Positions 34,601 to 50,200 of a stretch of DNA of 64,000 bases are shown in pieces; positions within the stretch are counted from its first letter, which is position 1, and each line of letters starts with the position of its first letter. The stretch spans positions 18,204,052 to 18,268,051 of the forward strand of contig NC_079386.1 in the NCBI RefSeq assembly GCF_021018895.1, read 5' to 3'. A model generated the notes under the pieces. The model saw only the letters and a list, made by a program, of their open reading frames with translations. It did no database searches and had not been told where the DNA came from. The stretch comes from Seriola aureovittata. Taxonomy: Eukaryota > Chordata > Actinopteri > Carangiformes > Carangidae. The position numbers and the translations under genes were made by a program.

Positions 34601-36448
34601 GGATTGTCTGAATGGAAGAGATGGAACCTTCATGGTCACTTCACAGAATCACTGCTGTGAAATTAATAAATAAATAATCTTTCTCGTCTGCACATTAAGA
34701 GAGTTATTTTGTCCTATTTGTAAATGTCACTGAACACATCATGGAAGATAAAACATTCCCCTCTCTGTGGCTGCTGTTAACAAAAATAACATACCCTCCT
34801 TTTAATGTTTCTATGATGATGATACCGCATAGTCAATGTTTAATGAAAGGCTGATCAGATGTAATGTTTTTGTTCTGACGACAGTAGGTTTCTCTTAATT
34901 AGCATCAGCCAGAGTCTCTCTAACAAAATGCCACAAAATGATAATAAAACACCAGCTGCAGGTGAAAAATCATGCTGAATAAATACACACAAACATTCCC
35001 AGTCTGTCTTCCCCACTATAGGAATGCCCATATGTTCCTTCCAGATGGCGTATCAGCTCACTACACACCCCAATTAACTCCCAGATGGTACGATCCACAG
35101 CAGGACCCAGGACAGACGACGGGAGGACGGAGGTGAAGCACCGAAGTGAATGAGGAGTACGATACTAATAAAGAGCTTCTAGGAGCAGAAATGTAGGTCA
35201 CCGAAATGTCTTCAAAGTGATGGAGAAAGAGACAGAGGGGAGAGACAGGGAGTGAGGCTGTGGTTTCTATGGTAACAGACTGCACAGAGAGGGGGTGGTG
35301 GGGGTGCAACAAAAAAGTGAAGCAATCACGGGCCCTTTAATCCTAAAATCCTAAATATAGGCTTGTGTGTTTTTTCACAGAGCAGAAATCAATCACAGCT
35401 CCATTCACACTGGTGAGATGAAGTGTCCCAGTTCACAGGACTGACGCAGACATGATGATGAGGATGATGAAGATGTAGGATGATGAGGATGATGAAGATG
35501 TAGGATCACTCTGAACACCAGAAACCTGGCTGGAATTTGATTCATTTAAAATCTGAGTGGGGCCACATGGATCCAGAGCCCTTGAAGAAACAGTTAAACC
35601 CAATCAATCAAAATGTAAAGATACAACAGTTTAAAATTTACACTGCAGAGTGAAATGTTTTTACATTTTTTGGACAATTTTGTGGCTAAAGTCAGTTTTT
35701 GAATTTGGCTTTTTTAAGTGAGGCGGAAACACACACTGTTTAGGTTTAAACCTAATAAACAAAATGATTTATCAAATTTCTTATTATTTCTTACTATATA
35801 GATTAACAATTTTAATAGAATAATAATGAATAATAATAATAAAATACAAACAGATAAATAAACATTTCAAAATAATGTACAGTTGTATGATTTTCTATAT
35901 TTTCTTATACAGGTTTAAAAAATGTTTTAATTTTTAATTATGTTTTCTACATATTTTCAAAAAAATTTCCTGAAATGTTTTTAGTTGCTATTACATGATT
36001 ATAGATCTTAAAAATATTAATGCGGAAAAATTCCTAAATCTAAAAACAACAAGAAAAGAAAATCTTGAAAATGTTTAAAGATTAAAAAAAATATTTTTAC
36101 CATCTCATATCTGTGTGTAAAAACGTTCTTCTGAATAATTTATAAAGGGGAGGGATTATGGATATGAGTTCCCTGTGATCTTGTACATAATCCTGTTTTT
36201 TAAAACCTCCTCCCCCAAATATTCTGTTCAACCTGCCTGACATGAATTCAAATACTCACTTTATGTCTGTCTCACACACACTCACACTAACACACACACC
36301 TCAACAACACTCACACATGCACAAGGCAGAAGTGAAGAGTTGATTTCTCTTCATTTATGAAATTTTTTTTTGTTTGTTTTTGTTTTGTTCTTTACTGTAA
36401 AGACACATTTATAATTTTCTGTCTTTTTTCCGAATGCAGGCAAATATA

Positions 36449-36486
<38 letters not shown>

Positions 36487-39400
36487 CTACACTCCCACAT
36501 TTTCATTCAAGGATGCTCTGCAGTACAATGCTGCAAAGGATTATGGGACGACAGTGAGGCTCTCTTTGCAGGGTGTGTGTGTGTGTGTGTGTTTGTGTGA
36601 TTGTGTCTTGTGACTGTGGTGACTGTTTGTAACTGTCACTTAAAGAGGGAGAGACAATTGAACCCTTTCTTTCTTTCTTTCTTTCTTTCTTTTCTTCTGG
36701 AACATTTCAAAGACACACAGAATAAATTCATCAATTCATCTCAGTATATTTTGAACGTATCTTATGTGGATTCGTACATAGATATTTGCCAGTTTGACTT
36801 TATAAGTTAGACGTTATAAATGATCATCCTTTAGGTTTTATTGAAGGTTTTGTTTTGTGTCTGTAATTCTGTTTAATATACACAGCACCCTAGAGTTTAA
36901 CACAAGAAAATACTTTTTTTTTTTTTTTTTTTTTTACAGATGAATAGAAACAGATTGAAATGCAACCAATGCTGCTTTTTTTTTATTTAAATTCAATTTT
37001 AAGTGCTGTAGCTGCTAACCATATTAGCAAAATGACATTTACTCAAATTCACTGCATTAAACTAACTGAACTAGATTCTTATTGATTTTTAAAATGACAC
37101 AGTTTGTAAAACATATAAGTAACTGAACTGAATGAAATAGCTTGTTAGCTAATTCGATATTTTATGAACTTCCTGTGCATACGCTCTGCCCAAAGTCCGC
37201 CACAAAAGTTCAAAATTTTCAACGCACTCGAGGCAAATTGCAGACTGAAAAAAAATGGAAGGAGGTTTTTTGAAAACACATTAGAGATCACTGAGGTTTT
37301 CAGAGGAATGAATGGACGGTGGTTGACTCGTACATGTACACACAGCGATGTGGGAACGAGCCATTGGTTCTCAGTGTTAGCAGCAGAGTCCACGTTCTCG
37401 TACTCCAATGGGATCAACAGGAAATTGCATGTGATTGTTATCAGCCTCACTGTTTACAGCTTTATCAGAGCTGCTAATGCTAACCCAACATTTCTTTCTG
37501 CTGCAGTCAGTCACAGGACGCATTTCTCGGCCACATTTGAATGAGTCTTCGAAACGGGACAGTCTTTAGTGCCCGTATTTCCTACATCTTGATTGGTTGA
37601 CAGAGGCATACAACCACAAGGCAGACAGACCAAAAAGTGATTTATCGACTGGTCAACAGCCACAAAATCACATTATGGAGGAGCAATTTTTTGTCTATTT
37701 AATGTTGTAGCACTCTCATGAATTGGTGGAATCTCACTGTGGTACATTATTCATTTGATTACTCTGTCGGAAACAAACTGCTTTAAAACATTTGAAACAT
37801 ACTTAGTTGATTGGAAACCTACTTACATGTACCTCATCTTGGCTCCAGACCAGACTCCATTAAAAACTAAATAAAAACTGAAATCGATTCTCTACTTAAG
37901 TTAATTTCAGTTCAGCAGTGGCTGCAGGTCGAGACAGAGTGAAACCGGTTTCTGTGTCGGTAAATCTGACACGACGTCACAGCGAGGGGAAAATACAGGT
38001 GACACACAGATTACACCCGTAATCTGATCTCCCTCTTCATATATTCCCACAGGAAAGTTCATCTCTGTTTCTGTTTTTCTTTCTGTTGTAATCCACTCTC
38101 TTGCATCTCTCTGCCCTTTGTAGCCGAGCTTCCAGTTTTTTTACTTTCATTTGTTGATGTGACAAATGAAAGATTTGATTTTGAAAAAGGTTTTCACACT
38201 CACACTGTATTTTAGTATTGTCCTCATGGTGGATCTTCATGGAAAGATATTACCGGAGTCACATTACAAAATACATTTTACAAGTGTTGTTTTTGTTGTC
38301 ATTTACATGTCTGTCCATTACGTGTACCCTTCGCGTCACACTTGTTTTTGTTATGCAAAGTCACTAAAGTGTAACATTTAATTATGTTTTGTCATATTTC
38401 ACAATGTCATTTCATTTATATTCACTTATACATCAGTAGTTTTATGGATTATGACTGTATTTGTTAAAGATACATGCTAATTTCTACAGTTTATTCATAG
38501 ACATACGTGCAGAAACTGTTGTTAGCCTGTCATCAGCTGTGCTGTGTATTGATGAAACCATGACGCTGTCCGTGGTGCTGAAGTCTCTAAAGAAAATATC
38601 AAGAGCTCTCAGTACGTTTTAAGACACATATTGTTGCAATGTTCAGAGCGACCTCGGCTTCCTGAAGTAGTGAAGTAGCCATCTTTGATTTCCATTACTA
38701 CGGCAACACGTTTGAATGTAAACGGGCGCTGTAGACGTCACTTCAACCGTCGCTGCAGCTGGTGAATTTAGCAGCTAAAGAGCCAGAGGTTTCCCTCCGG
38801 AGCTGGTGGAGACCAAACACAGAGCTAAAAGAGAGGCTGTTGTTAAATTCCTCAGGTGGACACGAACACAACACTACATGAATGAAAAGCTAAAACCAAC
38901 TGTTGACTAGCTGCCATATTAACTTAAAAAGTGACGACCTGTCAATGGTGTGCTCAGAAAAATATATTTGAAAAATTGGTTAGTAAAATTTCAGGTAAAA
39001 TTCTGGATTTTGCACAATTAAAGATTATTTAAAAGTACTGTATGGGAACCTCTTAAGCTTATTTGAATTTTTTTTTTTTTAAATTTCAAGTACCAATCTG
39101 TAACTTTTGTTCCTTTGTAGTTGTTTTACATCTAAATTGTGGTGGTTTTGTGTCTCTTTGTGCTTATTTTACAGCCCTTTGGTGTTGCTTTGTGTCTGTC
39201 TGTGGTCATTTTGCATCGTGTCGTCTACGTTTTGTGTCTCTTTGTCGTCATTTTGTATCTTTCCCTTTGTTTCTTTTTGTAGCCATTTTGCAATGCGTTG
39301 TTGTAGTTTTATGTCTCTTCGTAGTCATTTTGTGTTTCTTTGCAGTTGTTTGATTGACTTTCCTACAAGAAATATTAAGTGTCACAGAGGCCCCTCCTCC

Positions 39401-39900
39401 CTCGTATCGCTCCCTGTTCAGTTTTCCATCCATATATATACAAATATACATGTATGTATTTGTAAAATTCAGACAGGATCAGCCCAGTTTCTGTTCACAG
39501 ACGTGACGTACCTCTTGTCACTGTTAGCACTCAGGATGCTAACGTGCAGTACATGCAGGCCTGATAGCACGCACACACACACACACACACACATGCACAC
39601 ACACATTTGTATTTGCTCTAAAGCTGAGGTGGATGAGTTTGTGCCTTCATTCATTCATCCTCCCATCCACCCTTGTTCATCCTGCAGTCGAGCCATCCTC
39701 GTTTCCTCCATCCTTCCTCAATCTCTCCACTCTTCCCTCCCTCCCACCATGCTACAGATGCTGCTGTCATCCCCAAACATTCCTCCAGCCCTCCATCCCT
39801 CCATCATCCATCCATCCATCCAGCTATCGATCGATCCACCCATCTATATCCGTCCCTCTATCCTCTCGTCCCCAAAAAAAGGAAAGCCAGCACTCACCAT
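28678..39900 (-). CDS. trim2-like: TRIM2-like protein: B-box, coiled coil, filamin repeat, NHL propeller; RING exon not found
   Basis: TRIM2 is a neuronal NHL-type E3 ligase scaffold. Exons (minus): 33069-33167, 32682-32830, 32121-32301, 31773-32032, 31539-31677, 31271-31456, 30965-31160, 30285-30388, 30012-30179, 29629-29797, 29227-29297, 28940-29080, 28678-28830. Phases agree throughout and give 671 residues ending [13 protein letters not shown]. The order is B-box2 (CPQH, CLAC, CEDC, DHGEH), coiled coil (about 75-220), filamin repeat (about 240-338), a basic Ser-rich linker, then six NHL repeats (404-671), closer to TRIM2 than TRIM3 ([20 protein letters not shown]). Exon 33167 opens in phase 0 at MEAHQ, where family members have just finished the RING. 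The only upstream candidate is ATG 39898-39900 at a donor (ATG|GTGAGT), also phase 0 and after an in-frame stop. The donor at 31538 (GAG|GTTCAT) is weak. Confidence 0.9.
34068..34156. mobile_element. Short hAT-like palindromic repeat
   Basis: ATCAGTGGTTCCCACA at one end and TTTGAGAACCTCTGG at the other, around GACCCACAGGGGTCCCC. Vertebrate non-autonomous hAT elements have this look. Confidence 0.45.
36452..36690. repeat. Cluster of (CA)n, (TG)n and (TTTC)n microsatellites
   Basis: CA run 36452-36485, TG run 36572-36592 and TTTC run 36663-36690 within 240 bases. Confidence 0.9.
39060..39360. repeat. Degenerate minisatellite (TTTGTGTCTCTTTGTAG type)
   Basis: Repeats of TTTTGTGTCTCTTTGT and AGTCATTTTG at roughly 30-40 base intervals. 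Reverse complement of the family at 3060-3400. The Cys/Phe-rich frames here are spurious. Confidence 0.65.
39571..39605. repeat. (CA)n microsatellite
   Basis: About 16 units with one TG interruption, about 300 bases from the presumed TRIM2-like first exon. Confidence 0.9.
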
Positions 39901-41858
39901 GTTTTCCTAAGACGCAGGGGATGAGTGTGAGTTTCTGTTTTCCAGCCTGAAGCCACCGCGTCATGATAGCGTCTTGTTTGCTCCCTCTCCTCTCCTGTGT
40001 ATGTGTGGGAGGGGGGAGGATATCATCGTCACGGCAACACCAGCAGCTTGCAGCAGCAGCACCACCAGACTGAGGGGAAGGGAGCGCAGGGGGGGGCATC
40101 CATCGGGCCTTGCTACATCATCCACCAATGACGAGCAAGAGAGTTTAGAAAAGGAGAGAGGTGATTCGCTCATCTGACTGTCAGTTATCCAATGGTGTGG
40201 GCGTTTTATTCTCTCTCTCTCTCTCTCTCTCTATTTATCCCAATGTCTCTCTCCCGTCTGATGTCACTTGAATCAGCTCAGTATGTAGTGAGTTAATATT
40301 GCATCAAAACAATTCTACATTAAATATAATTAACAAACACATGATTAATATATACATGGAGTAAGATACATAATAGCTTGATTTTAAAATGATGCCTTTA
40401 TAATTCTTTATTGTTGATTTAATAAATGAATAGCATGTATTTTGTCTCTTTGTCAATTCTTTTTTTTTTCACATCCTTTCTTTCAGAGTTTTCTTGCCAC
40501 AACTTGTGTTTATGTTCAGTAACTTCTAACTCATTGTTATTTCTCCCTCAATTGGTTAATATCACTATATTTACATTTAATATTATGTTGTTGTTTTTTG
40601 TGTAAGTGTCATGAATTATGTTGTATAAACAAATATGTAAAGATTAATTACAATTACAAATACAAATAAAAATTTATATAATATTTATAGTAATATACTA
40701 TACATTTTACAGGATTATCTATAGTCATAACTAGTCTATTAAAGTTCATCTAAAAAAAAAAAAAACATAATTAAATTGTAAGTGAACTCAGGTTTAATAA
40801 ACAGAATTTATATGGGTTCACCCTCCGGACCAGCAGGTGGCGGCAGCGCGCCAGAAACCACTTCAGCTTCCGCCATGATGGAACAAAACGCAGGTCGAAC
40901 TCGCCTTCGAATCATTTGTAGCTGAAGGAGCTGGAGGTTTGTTGGCGCCAAAAATCCGCTGCTGATTTTAACGGTAAATATGGATTTAATGTTCATTTTA
41001 ATCCTCAAATTTAAAGTTGTACTTATCGTTCACAGTGTGTGGAAGTGTTAGCTGCCGATATTTACCACAGATGATGAGTTTATTTAGCGGATGGTTGAGG
41101 ATTGATATAGCGCCGAAGTTTTTCTCCACGTTGTAGTTTCCCCACAGAAATACTCGTGTCGTCGAGTTTATAATCTTCTTAACATTTATCTCCCGGGTAA
41201 AAGTTAAATTACAGTCAACGTAGTTACTGTAAATGAATTTAAACAAAGCGACGGTGTTAACATGTTTACGGTTTGCTTCAGTTGCTGTACCTTGTGACTG
41301 AAGCAGTGAAGCTGTTCAACAGAACCGAGTTTAGGGTTAATAAGAAGAAAAAGAAAATGAGTAACAGTAAAGTAATGAAATTCAACAGTGGGTTTCATTA
41401 GCTGAGCACGTGGTGAAGGTGGCAGCCACCTGAAGGTGTTCAGCTCAGGTAATACAAAGATATACTAAACAGGAATATAGGATCATGATTATTAAACTTA
41501 TATCTAGTATCTTACTGAAGGCTTGAGAATATATTTTAAATACTAATATTTCATCTTGTGTCTGTCAGTTCATCATTCAGCTTTTTGACTGTTTTGAACT
41601 TTTCTATTTGCTTCTTTAATTAAATTATTTTCATTCACTTGAATTTGGTAATTTATCAATAACTAGGAAAATCTATCACATTATTTAAGAAGTCAGACAT
41701 CTTTAAATTGTTTTGTCAAAATATAAAGATACTTAGTTAGTAATATAAAACACACACAAAAATGCTTGTCCTTACATTTTAGAAGCTGTGAACCCGGGTT
41801 TATTTTTTCAAGAATAATGGGTGATGGACTAAAAGAATTGCCGATTGGTGGTTTCCCG

Positions 41859-41949
41859 CGCTGTGATGACGACTTTTCCTGCCATTCGTAGTTTCCACCA
41901 GAGGTCTAAAGACCAAAGATGGTCCAATCCTTCCTTGGATGTCTGAGCG
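41859..41949 (+). ncRNA. SNORD14: U14 C/D-box snoRNA, copy 1
   Basis: Closing stem CGCT/AGCG, C box GTGATGA (41863-41869), D box CTGA (41943-41946). The segment CCTTCCTTGGATGT before the D box is complementary to the conserved 18S sequence ACATCCAAGGAAGG. The fifth base above the D box pairs with the C known as C462 in human 18S, the established U14 target. The segment GCCATTCGTAGTTTC pairs with GAAACTGCGAATGGC of 18S with one G-U, the U14 processing contact. This copy lies in intron 1, 347 nt before the acceptor used. Confidence 0.92.
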
Positions 41950-42789
41950 TGTGTCACCCTCTCAAAACGGCTCTTCAGTTTGTAATGTCCAGGTCAATTT
42001 CTATATCGCTTAAGTGAAGCATGTTCTTCTAGGACAAATCGAGAAATTAAAACCTTCCTGATTTGAGCAAAGTTAGTTTGGGGAAAAAAATAAAATGAAT
42101 AATGGTAACTTGGTTTATTTTATTTTTTACTTAAGCGCCCCCACCCCCCCCCCTGCTGCTAAAAGTATTGATAATAACAATTAGAGAAGGAAACTGCCAT
42201 CCTTATCTAAACATATGAAATAAGCCACATGATGTACAGGTACCTCCATGACCTTTGTTGTGCACTGAATTTCTAATGCTGTATATCTGTCAACAGGTTT
42301 ACACTGTACATCGAACACCGCAGAGAATGACCAGCGCAGACAAGATGGATGACAGGACTGAGTCCTCAAGAGCGAGAAGCAGAAATGCGTCGGCTCCACC
42401 GAACCTGGGGAGAGGTGAGAAGTTCTGTTTACTGAGTTGTTTCTGTTAGAGACAAGTACTCGATCTGGATATTTCTGGGGCAGCACAACAAACGATGAGT
42501 GGGTTATTGTGGATAATAGTGTGTTTTTAATAAGTTTCAAAGCTGCTTTTCTGCTCAGTTAGTCTGCTAATCTTTTATGGATCAATTGATGTTTTGTTTG
42601 CTCCATTGAAAGTGAACAGAAATGTCTTGTTTTGTGTGACTAGCAGTCCAAAATCCTAAAATATTCAAGTAGAGAAGCAGCTAAACCTTCACATTTCAGT
42701 CATTTCATTCATCATCAAAATAGTTGCCAGTTGGCTGTTTTTGTTTTATCAACCAGGTCTTTTTTCAGCTCTAATTCCAAAGCTGTTTT

Positions 42790-42880
42790 CGCTGTGATGA
42801 CATTATTTCCTGCCATTCGTAGTTTCCACCAGAGGTCGACAGACCAATGACGGTCCAATCCTTCCTTGGATGTCTGAGCG
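42790..42880 (+). ncRNA. SNORD14: U14 C/D-box snoRNA, copy 2
   Basis: Same boxes and guide segments as copy 1 (C box 42794-42800, D box CTGA 42874-42877), in intron 2. It ends 79 nt before the acceptor at 42959, the normal processing distance. Both 18S contacts are unchanged. Variable bases fall only in the middle (GTCGACAGACCAATGACGG). Confidence 0.93.
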
Positions 42881-43097
42881 AAATGATAAAAAGTCCTACT
42901 TGTCCCTTTTTAACGCCTCTTTGCTTTCAGAACTAACTCTGACTCCATTTCACTTTCAGGGTGAACGTCTCTGTGGCGGCGCTGTCGTGTCCATCAGAGA
43001 TGAATCAACAGGATCGTGATCGCTCGTGACGGTCAAAGCCTGTGAACCTGGTACGTGTATTTTATGATAATATACATCTGTTCTCTGAAGTCCTGGT

Positions 43098-43188
43098 CGC
43101 TGTGATGATGCCTTTTCCTGCCATTCGTAGTTTCCACCAGAGGTCGTAAGACCAAAGACGGTCCAATCCTTCCTTGGATGTCTGAGCG
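43098..43188 (+). ncRNA. SNORD14: U14 C/D-box snoRNA, copy 3
   Basis: In intron 3, ending 70 nt before the acceptor at 43258. C box TGATGAT with stem CGCT/AGCG, D box CTGA 43182-43185. Both 18S contact segments intact. Confidence 0.93.
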
Positions 43189-43555
43189 ACTGAAGGGAAT
43201 AAAGATTAATGTGTCTGTTAACCTCCATAACTAAACGAATCCCAATTCTCACTCTCAGGCTGGCTGTGAAAAAACATCTGGGGGTCTGATCTGGTTCTGG
43301 TGGGGCTTTTTCTTTCATCATGGCCAAGTCCACAGAAACCCTGATGACTTTTGAAGACGTCATATAGGTGTGTATATCTGAAGAGTATTAAAAATTCGGA
43401 AATGTTTCACTATTTTCTGAGATGTTATGGACTATACAATTTGAAAACGAATGCCAATAATAATTAGTTGCAGACCTAAGTGACAAAACATCTTCTGCCA
43501 CTACTCATCAGTAAAAATAAGTCGGCCGTGATCAGTTTTCCTGCTTCCCACAATT

Positions 43556-43646
43556 CGCTGTGATGACATTATTTCCTGCCATTCGTAGTTTCCACCAGAG
43601 GTCGACAGACCAAAGATGGTCCAATCCTTCCTTGGATGTCTGAGCG
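43556..43646 (+). ncRNA. SNORD14: U14 C/D-box snoRNA, copy 4
   Basis: In intron 4, ending 79 nt before the acceptor at 43725. Stem extends to TTCGCT/AGCGAA. C box TGATGAC; D box CTGA 43640-43643. Guides intact. Confidence 0.93.
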
Positions 43647-43839
43647 AATTAAAAGTGACTATAATCTGTTCTGTGTGTTGTTTTTTTAGCTTCACAACTA
43701 ACTTGTCATTTCATGTCACTTTCAGGGTGACGGTCTCCACTGGGCGTGCTCCTGTTGGGTCGAAGAAAGCATCATCCGTGATGATGGTAATAGTCAGGTG
43801 TGTATTTTTACAGTATGTTTTGAGTTTGTATGCCCAGTT

Positions 43840-43931
43840 CGCTGTGATGATGCCTTTTCCTGCCATTCGTAGTTTCCACCAGAGGTCGTAAAGACCAAAG
43901 ACGGCTCAATCCTTCCTTGGATGTCTGAGCG
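43840..43931 (+). ncRNA. SNORD14: U14 C/D-box snoRNA, copy 5
   Basis: In intron 5, ending 68 nt before the acceptor at 43999. One base longer than the others in the middle (GTCGTAAAGACC) and with GGCTCAATCC where the rest have GGTCCAATCC. Boxes and 18S contacts intact; stem TTCGCT/AGCGAA. Confidence 0.92.
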
Positions 43932-44080
43932 AATTCTGATCTAGTTGTGTTCACTGGCTTCAAGTTTTGTCGCTTCTTGCTCATGTTTATTTCTTCCAGC
44001 AGGTGGAGAGACGAGGAGCTGCAGTGCATCCGTTTCTCAACTCGAGAGGATTTTTTCCACATTGCAGTATTAAAGTTTTT

Positions 44081-44858
44081 TTTTTTTTTTTTTTAATTTC
44101 TAAAGATCCAACTGTTAACTGATGTTGAATTATACTTTTATTTTATTGTATTTCAATCGTATTTTGTCTGGAATAGACGAGGTATAAATTGTTTCCTTGA
44201 GATAATGGGATTGTTCTGGATTTTTTTTTTTTCTCAACACTGACTATAAATGTAATGAACTCGCATTTGGTTTCAACAAACTTTTTAAAAAAAATAATAA
44301 ATTTGTGAATGAACTTAATCCTGTCTCATCAGTGCCTTGAAGTAAATCTCATTTAATCACTTTCAGAGCAAAAAGGGAACTACCCAGTGTTAGTGTGGTG
44401 TTACTAATACATTTCTTCTATGCAAGTATGTATAAGGGCCACATTGAGGGGAGGGGTCTGAAATTGAGAAATCAATTTTTGAGTCATTAAAAGGATGAAG
44501 TCCTAATTCTACGAGACAACTTGTATTAAAATAATAAACATCATTTTATAAGAGAAAGTGGTAATTTTAGGTTACGTGTTTTAGAGGGGAAATATCAGAA
44601 GAGCTGTAAGATGAGGAATGTGGATTTATACATATACTAGTTATACATTATATACATTAGTTATACATTGTCACGAGTGGCCCTAATCTTAAGTATCTAA
44701 CATGTATGAATGGAGCAGCATATTGTAGGTGTGAAGTTTGACCCTCTGCGCCTCCCGTACACGCTGCGTCTCGGAGCAGCTGGTAAGAGGCTGCTGTCAC
44801 CGCGGTGCTAACCTAGCTGTCGGCTAGCTGGCACCGGGAGAGGATATAAAAACAAACA
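44081..44858. other. Intergenic and promoter side of rnf175
   Basis: T-rich start from the host-gene end, then a GC-richer stretch after 44740 (CGCCTCCCGTACACGCTGCG, CACCGCGGTG) that should hold the rnf175 promoter. TATAAAA at 44845 is only 14 bases before the ATG, too close to act as its TATA box. Confidence 0.5.
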
Positions 44859-49141
<4,283 letters not shown>

Positions 49142-50200
49142 AGCCCAGAGGAGCGCCTCCGTAAGTACGTCTGGAGTGGAGTAAAGTGCGAGAAACGTTT
49201 GGCAGCGAACTGTCAAAGTCAGCGCGACGAGGAACTGACTCGGGCTGCTTCTGTAGTCTTTTGTTTCTTCACTACTTGTTCTTGGACTGAACGCTTGCAA
49301 ACTTCCCTGCAGAGCGACCCCAGGTGGCCTTGGGTCTCTGTGTGCAGAGGACACCTTGATCCTGAAACTGCTGCCAACTCGAACAGAAATATTTAAGCAC
49401 AGATCAAGTATTTGATCTTTTTGAAATGTTTGACGCGAGAGGAAGATGTGTCTAGTTTGGAACTTATGGAAACACTGTCTCATGCATGTTGATTTTGTTG
49501 AGATAAACTGTTGCTTTACTTTGTACTGTCATAAAAATGCCTTTTTTTTTTTTTTTTTTGCACTCCTCACTGCTGGGTCTGTTGACACCACTAACAAGTT
49601 TCTACTCAAACTCTTCTTTTATGAAACTTGATCTGCATTTTGAAAGCTGCAGCTCTTTGCACTTTGATTATGGAAAAGGACAATTCAGTCCAAATGTTTG
49701 TGGTACACATAAAACCTGTTTACATTTCATGTAAATTAGTTTTTTTTTTTTTTTTTTACTTAAGTTTTATTTCAGTATCTTCTCATTTGTATGGAGCTAA
49801 AGTTGATGGTCAGTGGTCAGCTTGTAGCCGTTGAGTATATAGCAGTTAGTACGTTATTGGCGGTTCCAAACAAAGACAGTGCAGATGAACCTCCGTAATG
49901 TAAACCAGTGTAGAAGAGAGTGAAACTTCCCTTCAGGGATCAGTTTTAAGTATCGTGTTACAAAATGGGGGATAAAGATCAGAGAAGAGAGGTAGAGTGT
50001 ACTCTTGGCTTACGTGTGCCCCATAACTACAGTAGCCACACAAACATTCAATAATAGGAGTTTTAATGGGTTTTTATCAGATCCTTGAAATGTTTTCTGG
50101 TTCAACAGGAGGAAATCTTTCCTTTGCCAAATCAAGTAGATGTTGCTTTCTTATCCAGACTGCTGCTATTAACTTTGTACTGAATAAATCTAACTATAAA
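49142..50200 (+). other. Probable rnf175 3' UTR
   Basis: Directly follows the stop. T-runs at 49543-49559 and 49740-49757. A polyadenylation signal candidate AATAAA lies at 50183-50188 in ACTGAATAAATCTAAC. No other coding content. Confidence 0.5.

Larger units (their letters stand above)
33168..39897. other. Long first intron or upstream region of the TRIM2-like gene
   Basis: 6.7 kb with no CxxC...CxHxxC cluster recognisable on the minus strand. It holds a hAT-like palindromic repeat, GATGATGAGGATGATGAAGA repeats at 35453-35508, several microsatellites and the minisatellite at 39060-39360. No other gene seen. Confidence 0.55.
40850..44080 (+). ncRNA. Spliced, apparently non-coding host gene for five U14 snoRNAs
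   Basis: Exons set by splice sites: exon 1 ends at 40973 (ACG|GTAAAT; start only approximate), 42297-42414, 42960-43050, 43259-43367, 43726-43797 and 44000 to about 44080 (TATTAAAG before a T-run). Each of the five introns holds exactly one U14 copy. The longest frame over the junctions starts with MTSADKMDD in exon 2 and stops after about 30 codons at the start of exon 3. The exons share no recognisable protein family. U14 is usually found in HSPA8 or RPS13 introns; neither is visible here. The design, disposable exons around conserved introns, is that of SNHG-type genes. The 5' end lies about 0.9 kb from the divergent TRIM2-like first exon. Confidence 0.75.

Noticed and set aside
39107..39910. 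267-residue Cys/Phe/Ser-rich plus-strand frame
   Set aside because: Composed of a minisatellite, a CA repeat and CCATCC-rich sequence; no conserved domain.
41859..43931. CRISPR-like array of five 90-base repeats
   Set aside because: The repeats are intronic C/D snoRNAs with boxes and 18S complementarity; the spacers are exons and this is a vertebrate.
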